Notes: generated by a model not told the origin, from the sequence alone. 47,130 nucleotides of DNA from Candidatus Elulimicrobium sp. (GCA_022730015.1 DZBU01000007.1:1-47130), one strand, 5' to 3'. Positions 38,110 to 46,230 are shown, counted from the first letter of the stretch. Numbers and translations: made by a program.

Positions 38110-38445
38110 ATGGCAGACACTACAGAAAAAACCGGTGCGATCAACAAACTTCGCATTCGAGTACGGGCCTACGAAAATAAGATCTTGGATGCTTCTGTGA
38201 AGCAGATCATTGACACTGCTATGCGTTTTGACGCAAATGTAGTTGGACCAATTCCTCTGCCAACAGAGATCAAGAAATATACGGTCAATCGTTCAACGTT
38301 CGTACACAAGGACGCGCGAGAACAATTTGAAATGCGTACTCACAAACGAGTGATCGACATTCTTAATCCAGGTCCAAAAGTTGTAGAAGCTCTCACCAAT
38401 CTTTCGCTTCCATCTGGAGTGAACATTGATGTGAAAATGATGTAA
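38110..38445 (+). CDS. rpsJ: 30S ribosomal protein S10
   Basis: S10 is part of the 30S head and also a Nus antitermination factor. The 111-residue protein is a little longer than the usual 102-105, with a short extra N-terminus. Typical segments are KLRIRVRAYENKILD, GPIPLPTEIKKYTVNRS, HKDAREQFEMRTHKR and PSGVNIDVKMM. It is cut off from the rest of its operon by a terminator and about 0.9 kb. Confidence 0.97.
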   Translation: MADTTEKTGAINKLRIRVRAYENKILDASVKQIIDTAMRFDANVVGPIPLPTEIKKYTVNRSTFVHKDAREQFEMRTHKRVIDILNPGPKVVEALTNLSLPSGVNIDVKMM

Positions 38446-38452
38446 CGAAAAC

Positions 38453-38485
38453 AAAAAGACCGCGGGCATAGCCCGCGGTCTTTTT
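38453..38485 (+). terminator. Terminator of tuf-rpsJ
   Basis: A perfect 15-bp stem AAAAAGACCGCGGGC with loop ATA and a T-run, 8 bases after the rpsJ stop. Confidence 0.92.
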
Positions 38486-38512
38486 GTTTTCCCAGATATC
38501 CACAGTTAGTAC

Positions 38513-38540
38513 TTGCAGATTTTGACTATTGGTAGATAAT
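38513..38540 (+). promoter_or_regulatory. Putative promoter upstream of a two-tier hairpin
   Basis: TTGCAG, 16 bases, GATAAT. The transcript would start at the hairpin 38547-38590 and run towards the 40-residue ORF. Confidence 0.5.
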
Positions 38541-38546
38541 ATACAG

Positions 38547-38590
38547 GTAACAGGAGGCGGATCCCGTAGGGATCCGCCTTTCTCTGTTAC
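38547..38590 (+). other. Two-tier hairpin
   Basis: GTAACAG (38547-38553) pairs with CTGTTAC (38584-38590), and inside it AGGCGGATCCC (38555-38565) pairs with GGGATCCGCCT (38569-38579) around a 3-base loop. It is very stable but has no T-run, so it looks more like a 5' stabilising or regulatory structure than a terminator. Confidence 0.5.
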
Positions 38591-38640
38591 TCTCATTGAC
38601 TTCGCAAGAAAAACATGGGAATCGAGGCGACGCAGTAGAA

Positions 38641-38655
38641 ATTGTTCTTTATATA
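38641..38655 (+). promoter_or_regulatory. ATTGTTCTTTATATA element, second copy
   Basis: Exact 15-base match to the element before the four-Cys gene (4216-4202, minus). A related TTAGTTCTTTATAAC lies at 38673-38687; its TATAAC is 10 bases before an ATG at 38698. Confidence 0.4.
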
Positions 38656-38697
38656 GAAACTGTCGAAGTTTCTTAGTTCTTTATAACTCCAAGTTTT

Positions 38698-38820
38698 ATG
38701 CAAAACTTAGAAAATAACAAAATGACGTTTCAAAATGAGCACAGCTGGATGGTCCAGTTACTCAGCTTAGCAATGGTTGGCGCACTTGCATACCTGCAAA
38801 TCGCACCGATGGTTGTCTAA
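38698..38820 (+). CDS. 40-residue membrane peptide
   Basis: The frame encodes a short polar N-terminus (MQNLENNKM) and one membrane helix (LLSLAMVGALAYLQIAPM). An internal in-frame ATG at 38722 would give 32 residues. A TATAAC -10 lies 10 bases upstream of 38698, and a clean terminator follows the stop by 18 bases. Size and framing support a micro-gene. Function unknown, and no SD is present. Confidence 0.55.
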   Translation: MQNLENNKMTFQNEHSWMVQLLSLAMVGALAYLQIAPMVV

Positions 38821-38838
38821 CCAAAAAGACGTTATCAG

Positions 38839-38859
38839 AAAAGCCGCCATGCGGCTTTT
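38839..38859 (+). terminator. Terminator of the 40-residue peptide gene
   Basis: AAAAGCCGC/GCGGCTTTT with loop CAT and further T's. Confidence 0.85.
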
Positions 38860-38871
38860 TTCTTATATAAA

Positions 38872-38899
38872 AACACCCCGCCTTTGTGAGGGGGGTGTT
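38872..38899 (-). terminator. Terminator of the 60-residue basic peptide gene
   Basis: AACACCCC/GGGGTGTT with a 12-base loop is followed on the minus strand by TTTATATAAG. Confidence 0.7.
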
Positions 38900-38908
38900 C
38901 AGCCTACT

Positions 38909-39091
38909 TCACCACCGTTTGGGTTTTTTGGTGGAGTTCCTCCGACGTTTTGTGTAATTTCGATCCTTGTCGTGTAAAAAAGGTGGCATTTGCTGCACAT
39001 ACGTAGGGATCGGCGGAGCCGTGAGTGGTATCAGAAGGGGTGATTTAAATGAAAGAGCAAGACTCAGTGCGACAAGGACATGTTCTATCAT
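38909..39091 (-). CDS. 60-residue basic peptide with N-terminal hydrophobic segment
   Basis: The product has a hydrophobic N-terminus (about 4-30, signal-like or membrane-associated, Pro-rich at its end) and a very basic C-terminus (KRRRNSTKKPKRW). It could be a small secreted or membrane-bound cationic peptide. A consensus promoter (TTGTCA-17-TATAAA), an SD (AGGAG, 7 bases before the ATG) and a terminator frame it on the minus strand. I do not recognise a family. Confidence 0.6.
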   Translation of the reverse strand: MIEHVLVALSLALSFKSPLLIPLTAPPIPTYVQQMPPFLHDKDRNYTKRRRNSTKKPKRW

Positions 39092-39119
39092 GTTGTTCTC
39101 CTGGTGGTGTCTGGATTGG

Positions 39120-39148
39120 TTTATAACAGAAAGTGGTCCAACTGACAA
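39120..39148 (-). promoter_or_regulatory. Promoter of the 60-residue peptide gene
   Basis: On the minus strand TTGTCA (39148-39143) is followed after 17 bases by TATAAA (39125-39120). Confidence 0.65.
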
Positions 39149-39167
39149 TCAATAATAGGTAAGATCC

Positions 39168-39195
39168 TTGCAAAACTAGAAAAAACTTGTATACT
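39168..39195 (+). promoter_or_regulatory. Promoter of rplC-rplD-rplW-rplB
   Basis: TTGCAA, 16 bases, TATACT. Transcription should begin near 39202. Confidence 0.75.
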
Positions 39196-39201
39196 CAGCC
39201 C

Positions 39202-39352
39202 AGCTTTTAAGACCTATGTACGGGAAATTTCCCGGACCAATGGGCACAAACCGCGCGGATTTTTCGTTGCGAGCTGTGCTCGCGCCAAAAAATCCGCGCG
39301 GTTTGTTGTATGGGTCAATCAAAAGCAATTTATTAGGTTAGTCCATACAAGA
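39202..39352 (+). promoter_or_regulatory. Structured leader of the rplC operon
   Basis: The 150-base leader has a 14-base palindrome CGGGAAATTTCCCG (39221-39234). A perfect 17-bp stem 39248-39264 with 39288-39304 is topped by GCGAG/CTCGC. A possible closing pair is GACCTAT (39211-39217) with ATGGGTC (39310-39316). In E. coli the S10 operon leader binds L4 (rplD, the second gene here). No SD precedes rplC. Confidence 0.6.
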
Positions 39353-39973
39353 ATGAAATTCATTGTTGGAACAAAGACCGGTATGACGCAAATCTTCGAT
39401 GCCGAAGGAGTCTGCCGGGCTGCTACCGTTCTCAAGGTATCGCCAGCCATCGTGGCACAGGTGAAATCAACTGAAAAAGATGGCTATGTAGCGGTTCAGC
39501 TTGCCTCTGGTGAGCAAAAGGAACATCGTGTGAGCAAAGCACAAAAAGGGCACTTTGGAAGTGCGCTTGCACTCTCTCGCGAGTTTCGTCCGCGTACTGG
39601 AGAGGAAGCACTGATCAGTGGTGTCGAAAAGGGAGCAAAGATTGACGTTTCTATCTTTGTGCCAGGAGATGACATTACGGTTTCTGCTATCTCAAAAGGA
39701 AAGGGCTTCCAGGGTGTGGTGAAGCGTCACGGTTTCCGTGGCGGTCAGCGTACACACGGTCAGAAGCACTCTGAACGTGAACCAGGATCAATCAGTGCCA
39801 CTGGCTTCATGCGCGTTATCAAAGGTACTCGCATGGCTGGTCGCATGGGTAGTGATCGCATTACCGTTAAGGGACTCAAAGTACTACAAGTAAATGCAGC
39901 TGAAAATACGCTTGTCGTATCAGGAGCTGTTCCAGGTCGAAAAGGAACATTAGTAGAGGTCTACGGGGCCTAA
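39353..39973 (+). CDS. rplC: 50S ribosomal protein L3
   Basis: L3 is an early-assembly protein near the peptidyl transferase centre. The 206-residue protein shows MKFIVGTKTGMTQIFD, the KGKGFQGVVKRHGFRGGQRTHGQKH core (about 117-140) that reaches into the ribosome, and GRMGSDRITVKGLKV. Length is normal. It is first in a four-gene operon behind a structured leader; rplD begins 14 bases downstream. Confidence 0.97.
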   Translation: MKFIVGTKTGMTQIFDAEGVCRAATVLKVSPAIVAQVKSTEKDGYVAVQLASGEQKEHRVSKAQKGHFGSALALSREFRPRTGEEALISGVEKGAKIDVSIFVPGDDITVSAISKGKGFQGVVKRHGFRGGQRTHGQKHSEREPGSISATGFMRVIKGTRMAGRMGSDRITVKGLKVLQVNAAENTLVVSGAVPGRKGTLVEVYGA

Positions 39974-39987
39974 GTAACATCATACAT

Positions 39988-40671
39988 ATGGATGCAAAAG
40001 TATTCTCACAAGAAGGAAAGGAGACTGGGAAGGTAACTCTTCCAGAAGCAGTGTTCGGTGTTGCTTGGAACCCAGATCTCGTTCACGAAGTGGTCATTGG
40101 TATGCAGGCAAATGCTCGTCAGAGTTCAGCCCACACCAAAGGTCGTGGCGATGTTCGTGGTGGTGGTAAGAAGCCATGGAAGCAAAAGGGAACTGGTCGC
40201 GCACGACATGGTTCACGACGCTCACCGATCTGGGTGGGTGGAGGTGTTTCTCATGGTCCACGCAATGAAAAGGATTACTCAGTCAAGATCAACAAGAAGG
40301 TGCGTGCTAAGGCACTGGCTTCTGTGCTCTCAAAGAAATTTGCAGATCAAGAAGTGCTGTTCATTGATAGCTTAAAGTTCACCGAACCAAAAGCTAAAGA
40401 CGCAAAGTCGATTGTTTCTGCACTTGCAAAAGGAGCTGGTCATGAAACACTCGCCACCAAGCGCAAGAATGCTGCGGTCGTTGTTCTTGCTGGACGTGAC
40501 CTTGTCACTGAAAAGAGCTTCCGTAACTTCGGTAATATCGAGGTTATGCAAGCCAAGGACGTCAACCCAGTTGACCTCCTCACTTATAAGTTCGTAGTAG
40601 TGGCCGACGCTGCAAGCTCAGTTGAGATCTTGGAAAAGCGTATCGTGCCAGCTGCTCCTAAGTCAAAGTAG
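39988..40671 (+). CDS. rplD: 50S ribosomal protein L4
   Basis: L4 lines the exit tunnel and in E. coli represses its own operon. The 227-residue protein has the extended tunnel loop (about 45-95: [32 protein letters not shown] region, positions 44-75) and the globular part with [15 protein letters not shown]. Slightly longer than E. coli L4 (201). rplW starts one base after its stop, so translation is likely coupled. Confidence 0.97.
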   Translation: MDAKVFSQEGKETGKVTLPEAVFGVAWNPDLVHEVVIGMQANARQSSAHTKGRGDVRGGGKKPWKQKGTGRARHGSRRSPIWVGGGVSHGPRNEKDYSVKINKKVRAKALASVLSKKFADQEVLFIDSLKFTEPKAKDAKSIVSALAKGAGHETLATKRKNAAVVVLAGRDLVTEKSFRNFGNIEVMQAKDVNPVDLLTYKFVVVADAASSVEILEKRIVPAAPKSK

Positions 40672-40672
40672 T

Positions 40673-41044
40673 ATGGCTCTCTTCGGAAAAAAGAAAGAAA
40701 CCAAGGAAGAGGGTGTTGTTGAGGTTAAGAAAAGTACTGCGTCAAAAGCGCTTGGTACTGACCGAAATCTTGACGCTGTCATCATCGGACCCCGCATCAC
40801 TGAGAAGTCAGTAATGCATGGAGAGCAAAACGTGTACACTTTTACAGTGAAGCGTGATGCCAACAAGTTCCAGGTTCGTGATGCAGTAAAGGCACTCTAC
40901 AACGTGACGCCGGTGAAGGTGAACATCGTCAACAAAAAACCTGCAGAGCGCCTGATGGGTAGCCGCAGTCGCACCAAGCACGTGCCGGGCATGAAGAAGG
41001 CCTACGTGTACCTTAAAAAGGGTGACACCATTAATTTGGTGTAG
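40673..41044 (+). CDS. rplW: 50S ribosomal protein L23
   Basis: L23 sits at the tunnel exit and is the docking site of trigger factor. The 123-residue protein has an N-terminal basic/acidic extension (about 1-35, ALFGKKKETKEEG) before the conserved domain IIGPRITEKSVMHGEQNVYTF-type core (residues 42-62) and ends with GMKKAYVYLKKGDTINLV. The chosen ATG lies one base after the rplD stop; the longer overlapping frame is not L23-like. Confidence 0.95.
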   Translation: MALFGKKKETKEEGVVEVKKSTASKALGTDRNLDAVIIGPRITEKSVMHGEQNVYTFTVKRDANKFQVRDAVKALYNVTPVKVNIVNKKPAERLMGSRSRTKHVPGMKKAYVYLKKGDTINLV

Positions 41045-41085
41045 TCCGTTAGGAAGATAAGGCATAAGCCACTAGTTTCTAACCC

Positions 41086-41946
41086 ATGAAATCATATAAA
41101 CCAACCTCAGCTGGACGTCGTGATAGTTCAGTCATTGAGTATAAAAAGAAGCTCACCAGCACGAAGAGCAATCCACTTAAGTCGCTCACGAAAGGAATGA
41201 GGAGCACCGGTGGACGCAACAGCGCTGGTCGTATCACTAATCACTACCGCGGTGGTGGTAACAAACGAACCTACCGAGAGATCGACTTCAAGTACAACAA
41301 GAAGGATGTTCCGGCGGTAGTCGAGACGATTGAGTACGATCCATTCCGTTCAGGTTTCGTAGCACTTGTTTGTTACGCAGACGGTGAACGACGCTACATC
41401 TTGGCTCCACAGCAGTTAGCTGCCGGTGACCAGATCATTGTGTCGGAAACCGCTAAGCCAAAAATCGGTAATCGTTTGCCGCTTCAAGCTATCCCGGTTG
41501 GTACCTTCGTGTACAACGTGGAGATCAACCCTGGAGCTGGTGCTCGTCTCGCTCGCTCTGCTGGTAATGCCGCAGAAGTGGTGGCGCAGGATGCTACACA
41601 CACGACGCTCAAGATGCCATCTTCAGAAATCCGTAAGGTCCACAAGACTGCTTGGGCTTCAGTTGGATCGGTATCAAATGAAGAGTATCGTCTCGTGAGT
41701 ATTGGTAAGGCAGGACGCGCTCGACATATGGGACTTCGTCCGAAGAACCGTGGTAGCGCGCGAAACGCCGTTGACCACCCACACGGAGGAGGTGAAGGAA
41801 AGGCACCACGAGGACATCGTCGTTCCCGTACCAAGCAGGGTCGTCCAACCGGAAAGGGACAGAAGACTCGCTCACCAAAGAAGTATTCGAACAAGATGAT
41901 CGTTTCTCGTCGCAAGCCAGGTCGGCTGATGGGGGGCAAGAGGTAA
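41086..41946 (+). CDS. rplB: 50S ribosomal protein L2
   Basis: L2 is needed for subunit joining and peptidyl transfer. The 286-residue protein is near-standard in length, with the KSLTKGMRSTGGRNSAGRIT and HYRGGGNKRTYRE segments and the hallmark VDHPHGGGEGKAPRGH near the C-terminus (about 226-241). It is the last gene of this operon; a terminator follows, and rpsS, its normal neighbour, lies 5.1 kb away. Confidence 0.98.
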   Translation: MKSYKPTSAGRRDSSVIEYKKKLTSTKSNPLKSLTKGMRSTGGRNSAGRITNHYRGGGNKRTYREIDFKYNKKDVPAVVETIEYDPFRSGFVALVCYADGERRYILAPQQLAAGDQIIVSETAKPKIGNRLPLQAIPVGTFVYNVEINPGAGARLARSAGNAAEVVAQDATHTTLKMPSSEIRKVHKTAWASVGSVSNEEYRLVSIGKAGRARHMGLRPKNRGSARNAVDHPHGGGEGKAPRGHRRSRTKQGRPTGKGQKTRSPKKYSNKMIVSRRKPGRLMGGKR

Positions 41947-41954
41947 TAAAAACA

Positions 41955-41980
41955 AAAAAACCGGCAGCTGCCGGTTTTTT
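41955..41980 (+). terminator. Terminator of the rplC operon
   Basis: A 26-base perfect palindrome (AAAAAACCGGCAG arm), 8 bases after the rplB stop. Confidence 0.9.
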
Positions 41981-42102
41981 TGTTGTCCAGACTCTACCAG
42001 TATTTCAAAAATACTTTTCCCCTTGCACATATGACAAATCATTTTTGCATATGACACTTACGATATAATGAGAATTAAGTATTACTCAGTATATTATTTA
42101 GT

Positions 42103-42615
42103 ATGATGCAACCACCTGGAATCAATATCCTATTTCGCTACGGTCTGATCGGGATTTCTTTTTTTCTTCTTTTGTTGGTCATTACCATTCTTGTTTTGAC
42201 TCTTACAAAAGATGAATCTTCTTCAGAACCATCGTCCCCAATTACAACAGAAACGCTCGACAGCGATGTATCTAAAACTAGAGTCATCTCAGGTACAATC
42301 ATGTATGTCGATCCAGCTGGTGAGTATCTACGCGTGGCAGTGCCAGGGGAGGGGGTTTTCTCAGTCGGAGTGGCGGAAATGTCTACTGTAGATATCGATG
42401 GAAAGGAAATAAGTATCAGCGATCTAGAGCCAATGTCGACCATAACTGTGACGACAGATGTTTTGCCCAATACTGATCGTTATGATTATGTTATTCAAGA
42501 AGAGGCTGCAGTCGAGATTACTACCAGCGGTGCCGTAGGCGAAGCGGAAGAATTATCTGTTGAGGAGCGGATCGAACGGTTGCGACAATTAACCTCTGAC
42601 TCAGTCAGTGAATAA
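42103..42615 (+). CDS. Membrane-anchored protein with small beta domain
   Basis: The 170-residue protein has one N-terminal membrane helix (about 14-35), a Ser/Thr/Glu linker, a compact beta domain (about 55-135, TRVISGTIMYVDPAGEYLRV...) of OB or DUF5666-like look, and an acidic helical tail. It is probably exposed on the outside of the cell membrane. Upstream (42021-42053) the sequence TTGCA(CA)TATGACA occurs twice, and TATATT lies 7 bases before the ATG. It overlaps or abuts the following surface-protein gene, so the two likely work together. Confidence 0.7.
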   Translation: MMQPPGINILFRYGLIGISFFLLLLVITILVLTLTKDESSSEPSSPITTETLDSDVSKTRVISGTIMYVDPAGEYLRVAVPGEGVFSVGVAEMSTVDIDGKEISISDLEPMSTITVTTDVLPNTDRYDYVIQEEAAVEITTSGAVGEAEELSVEERIERLRQLTSDSVSE

Positions 42616-42631
42616 GACTACGCATAATAAT

Positions 42632-45600
42632 ATGATCACAAAAATTTTACATAAAACCGCCATGCCGGTTGCAGCCAGCCTCCTCGTTCTCTTTTCTGTC
42701 TACTTTTCAGTATTTACTGCTGAGGCAGCTGCTCCATATGGAAGATATGGCTGGGTAGATCCCATTACATCTATTGATGGTGATGATTTTAGCTGTGCTG
42801 CAAACGAGATCGCTCTTACTCTTGAAATACGAGACCGTGATACCGGGGCAACTACAACTGTTAATTCAGCAATCATTGCTGTTTTTGACAAAACTGTTGA
42901 CCCAAGAGTTCTGTATGACTGGGAGGTTGGTTCTGGTCCCCGGATCGGTCCGGTATGCTACAACCCTGACATTCATTCAGTCGCGTACGATGTAGATGGT
43001 GGAGGCGGTTACTACGATTTCTATTCATCCTACGTAGACCCAAATCCTGGAATTATGCCTCGTCAAAAAGCCATGACAGGCACGGTCTGGATTACTCCAA
43101 CCGGTGAGCCGATCGAGTATCAGCAAGTTACGCCCTCACCAGATAGTGTGACCATAGCAAGTACCAGTCCCTCGTATACCTACGCGGTAAATCACATTCA
43201 CGACGCTTACGGAGCCGACGCTCTCAGCAGGGTGAATTTCTTCGTATATGAGTTTGATCCAGCCATTCCTGGCTATACCAATACTGTCGTTAACAAGTCG
43301 GTCAATCAAAGTGGCGGTGTAGGAAACAAAACACTCCCTGCGGAAACACTAGCCGACGGCTGGTACGGATGGTCACTTTATTTACATCTCAACAGAGATC
43401 ATGCTATTGGAAGCGGAGTAACAGCAGAAGATGTGGCTAAGAGCGGTTTTCTGAATGTTTGGCAGCCGTTCGTACTTGATACCACCGCACCTACGCTTAT
43501 CCTAAATCATCTCCCCGCCGCGCCAACTGAAGATGAGACTGTCACTTTCCAGATTGATGCCGAGGATACACTGACCGGTGTTACTGATATCGAGATATTT
43601 GTTGATGGAGTATCGATTGGATCATGTACATATGCTTCGGTCTACAATGCCTCTTGTTCAAAGACCGCTGGGCCATTTAGTTCTTTGGTTGGTCATACCT
43701 ACTACGCAGTGGTAAGAGATACCGCGGGCAATACCTCAACAAGCGCCAATATGCCTTTCACGGTGACATCGGTAGTGTACCCAGCCCCACTCTCTTGCAC
43801 TTTGCCGACTACCACTGTTCTTGATACTGCTCAAGCGTGGAGTGGTACATGGTATGGTGGCTTGCAAGCTTTAGATAGGGTTGGTAATTACGCATACACA
43901 GGAGCTTCAGGTTCTGACGGGGCGGTGGGTCTATATGTTTTTGACGTTTCTGATCCCAGGAACATCATACAAGTGTCATTCTTTTCAACTCATAGTCCGG
44001 CAGCAGTTCAAAATAACACGTGGGGTAATGATGTTCTCAGTGTGGATGTCGAAGGCTCGTACGCATACTTGACAACCTACTATGGTGGCTTAGTCATTGT
44101 GAATATTTCTAATCCCGCCGCGCCAACCTTCGCTGGTAAGGTGGCATTATATGGGCTGAACCCTCCAGGAGGAGCAAAGGAAACATGGGATGTGCAAGTG
44201 GTGGGAAATTATGCATTTCTTGCCGCTGGCAGGGGACTGATCGTTGTTGATGTGTCCAACAAAGCTAACCCGATGGTCGTAGCAAACCTTGATCTAGGAG
44301 CCGATGTTTCACAAGAGATTCTGGTGTCTGGTAATTATGCTTATGTTGCGATGCGTTCCAATGGATTTTCTGTTGTCGATATTTCAAATCCTTTGCTTCC
44401 AGTTGAAACGATTCGCGTAACTAATAGTTATGATGCATCGTCTTGGGCCTACTCTATTGGAAAAAAGAACAATGTGCTCTATGTAGCAGATCATTTCGCT
44501 CAACGGATCAGTATGTATAACGTATTTAATCCAGCCTCTCCAGTTTTGCTCGGCAGCATCCCTAACCTACCTGCGAGTGATGCAAAGTCGCCTCGCGAGA
44601 TCTATGTTGAAGGTGATGTGCTTTATGCTGGAGCTGGTCGTGGAGGTGTCTACGTATTTGATATCACCAATCCAGCAAATCCTAATGAGTTGTACAATAT
44701 TGTAGAACCACCGCTAGATTTATTAGGAGGAGGAATCTGGGGAGTGATGCCACTTGATGGTACCGGCTTTACTAGATTGGTGTTTGTTTCCACCAATGTG
44801 ACTAATGCTGTATATGTTACCGAAACACAGTGTGAACCAACAGCTGATCTAACTGCCGGTGTTCCTTCTGTTGTTCCGGGTTCGGTTGAAACTGGCGAGC
44901 AGATTACCATTACAGCCACCATTACCAATACGGGTACGGTCGCTGCTGGTCCGTATGACATAGGTAATCTCTATGTTGATGCAGATGGCGATGAGAATGC
45001 TGATTACTTCATTCCGGTTTCTAGAATAGTGGTGAATACTGATCCAGCGTCTAGTCAGACTATCTCAGTTAATTGGACTATTCCAGCTGCAGCAGTAGCT
45101 GGTAATAATTATCGAGTGGGGTACTTTGCGGATGTAAACAATGAAGTAGGTGAAGGTACTGGCGACGGCCCATTTGTAAACTGGTCTGGCTGGTCTCTGC
45201 CCTTTACGGTCATAAGTGTAGTACCACCGACAGCTACTCTTTCTGGAATTGATTGTAGCATTCCATTTAATGGATCAACTTGCGACGGTTCTATCACCTG
45301 GACGATCAATAATGCGGTCGACCCAAATGTATACAACCAGAGAACGGGGAATCGCTGCTCTAGTGATTCAAGTGGCACTAATCAGCCGTGTCTACTTGAA
45401 TACGGAAATAATCTTATTCAGGCGCGTGATGGTGCGTCCATGCTGCAAGAAATCTGGGTTTCAGCAACCTGCATAGCTGGAAGCAGTTGGGATGTTGGAA
45501 GTAGCCAGTGTATTGAAACTAGAGTACCGCCAGTTATATGGATAGATGCCGTATCAAATATTGTGCGCGTCGGTCAAACTGCAGAAATTGAAGTAGGTAT

Positions 45601-45814
45601 TACTTCAGAATATAACCTAAATTGCATTCTCTATGGGGCTCAAGCGACACCAAGTACTTTTGTCCATATCGCTAATCCTTTGGAGCAAACTTACAGCACA
45701 ACAACGAAACCATTAAATTCGGCACAGGTAGTGCAGGTGATGTGTGAAGCAGGAGGTCCACAGACTACGGTCGATACTCGGATCGAGGTAGTACCGACAG
45801 TGCAGGAGATTTAA
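42632..45814 (+). CDS. Large secreted LVIVD-repeat and CARDB-like surface protein
   Basis: The 1060-residue protein has a signal peptide (about 1-33, ending AEAAAPYG). An N-terminal region (to about 280) is followed by an Ig-like segment (about 285-385, PTLILNHLPAAPTEDETVTF). Six LVIVD-type beta-propeller repeats follow (about 415-710, e.g. YAYLTTYYGGLVIVNISNPA). Then come a CARDB-like adhesion domain (about 738-865) and a Cys-rich C-terminal part with two Ig-like segments. No sortase motif or C-terminal membrane helix is visible. It is probably an adhesin or S-layer-associated protein. The ATG chosen gives a clean signal peptide; an in-frame GTG 8 codons earlier overlaps the previous gene. 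Confidence 0.82.
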   Translation: MITKILHKTAMPVAASLLVLFSVYFSVFTAEAAAPYGRYGWVDPITSIDGDDFSCAANEIALTLEIRDRDTGATTTVNSAIIAVFDKTVDPRVLYDWEVGSGPRIGPVCYNPDIHSVAYDVDGGGGYYDFYSSYVDPNPGIMPRQKAMTGTVWITPTGEPIEYQQVTPSPDSVTIASTSPSYTYAVNHIHDAYGADALSRVNFFVYEFDPAIPGYTNTVVNKSVNQSGGVGNKTLPAETLADGWYGWSLYLHLNRDHAIGSGVTAEDVAKSGFLNVWQPFVLDTTAPTLILNHLPAAPTEDETVTFQIDAEDTLTGVTDIEIFVDGVSIGSCTYASVYNASCSKTAGPFSSLVGHTYYAVVRDTAGNTSTSANMPFTVTSVVYPAPLSCTLPTTTVLDTAQAWSGTWYGGLQALDRVGNYAYTGASGSDGAVGLYVFDVSDPRNIIQVSFFSTHSPAAVQNNTWGNDVLSVDVEGSYAYLTTYYGGLVIVNISNPAAPTFAGKVALYGLNPPGGAKETWDVQVVGNYAFLAAGRGLIVVDVSNKANPMVVANLDLGADVSQEILVSGNYAYVAMRSNGFSVVDISNPLLPVETIRVTNSYDASSWAYSIGKKNNVLYVADHFAQRISMYNVFNPASPVLLGSIPNLPASDAKSPREIYVEGDVLYAGAGRGGVYVFDITNPANPNELYNIVEPPLDLLGGGIWGVMPLDGTGFTRLVFVSTNVTNAVYVTETQCEPTADLTAGVPSVVPGSVETGEQITITATITNTGTVAAGPYDIGNLYVDADGDENADYFIPVSRIVVNTDPASSQTISVNWTIPAAAVAGNNYRVGYFADVNNEVGEGTGDGPFVNWSGWSLPFTVISVVPPTATLSGIDCSIPFNGSTCDGSITWTINNAVDPNVYNQRTGNRCSSDSSGTNQPCLLEYGNNLIQARDGASMLQEIWVSATCIAGSSWDVGSSQCIETRVPPVIWIDAVSNIVRVGQTAEIEVGITSEYNLNCILYGAQATPSTFVHIANPLEQTYSTTTKPLNSAQVVQVMCEAGGPQTTVDTRIEVVPTVQEI

Positions 45815-45821
45815 AAATAGA

Positions 45822-45851
45822 AAAAAGCGGTGGCCCGAACCGCCGCTTTTT
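45822..45851. terminator. Terminator of the surface protein gene
   Basis: AAAAAGCGGTGG/CCGCCGCTTTTT (one wobble) with a 6-base loop separates convergent genes. Confidence 0.85.
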
Positions 45852-45854
45852 GAT

Positions 45855-46172
45855 TCATTTTCCTGGTTTCCGCTCGCGCTCCTTGAATACAAATTCGCGA
45901 AGCTTCTTGCTGGCTTTGAGTGTGGCAAAGATGGCGCGTGGATTGACAGTTGTGTGTACAGCGACCTTTTGCGTACTCTGGCCACTGATAATGAGCTCAA
46001 ATCCAGCTGTGGTATACACACAGGTAATAAAACGCCCGCTGGCACCACGGCTATTGGTACGGATCTCACCGGGAGCGACCATTTTAATTCCCGATATTTT
46101 CGTAAGTTCGCTCACTACTAGAGTAGCTGTTTCGGTGAGGGTTGAGTGTTCACGGCCACGAGGTTTCGGCAT
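45855..46172 (-). CDS. Unrecognised 105-residue basic protein
   Basis: The protein is basic (about 20 Lys/Arg), with a beta-like centre (ASGRFITCVYTTAGFELIISGQSTQKVAVHTT, residues 44-75) and a C-terminal helix ending in KERERKPGK. It could bind nucleic acid, but no motif supports a firm call. No SD is seen; the ATG has a GATAAG about 12 bases upstream. A terminator shared with the surface protein gene follows. Confidence 0.65.
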   Translation of the reverse strand: MPKPRGREHSTLTETATLVVSELTKISGIKMVAPGEIRTNSRGASGRFITCVYTTAGFELIISGQSTQKVAVHTTVNPRAIFATLKASKKLREFVFKERERKPGK

Positions 46173-46201
46173 ATAGTTTCAGCTTATCAGAAAAACAAAA
46201 A

Positions 46202-46230
46202 GGCCAGAAGTACGGATAGTACTTCTGGCC
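46202..46230. terminator. Terminator between the genes at 45855 and 46271
   Basis: The perfect 12-bp stem GGCCAGAAGTAC/GTACTTCTGGCC has a 5-base loop, with TTTTTG following on the minus strand. Confidence 0.85.
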
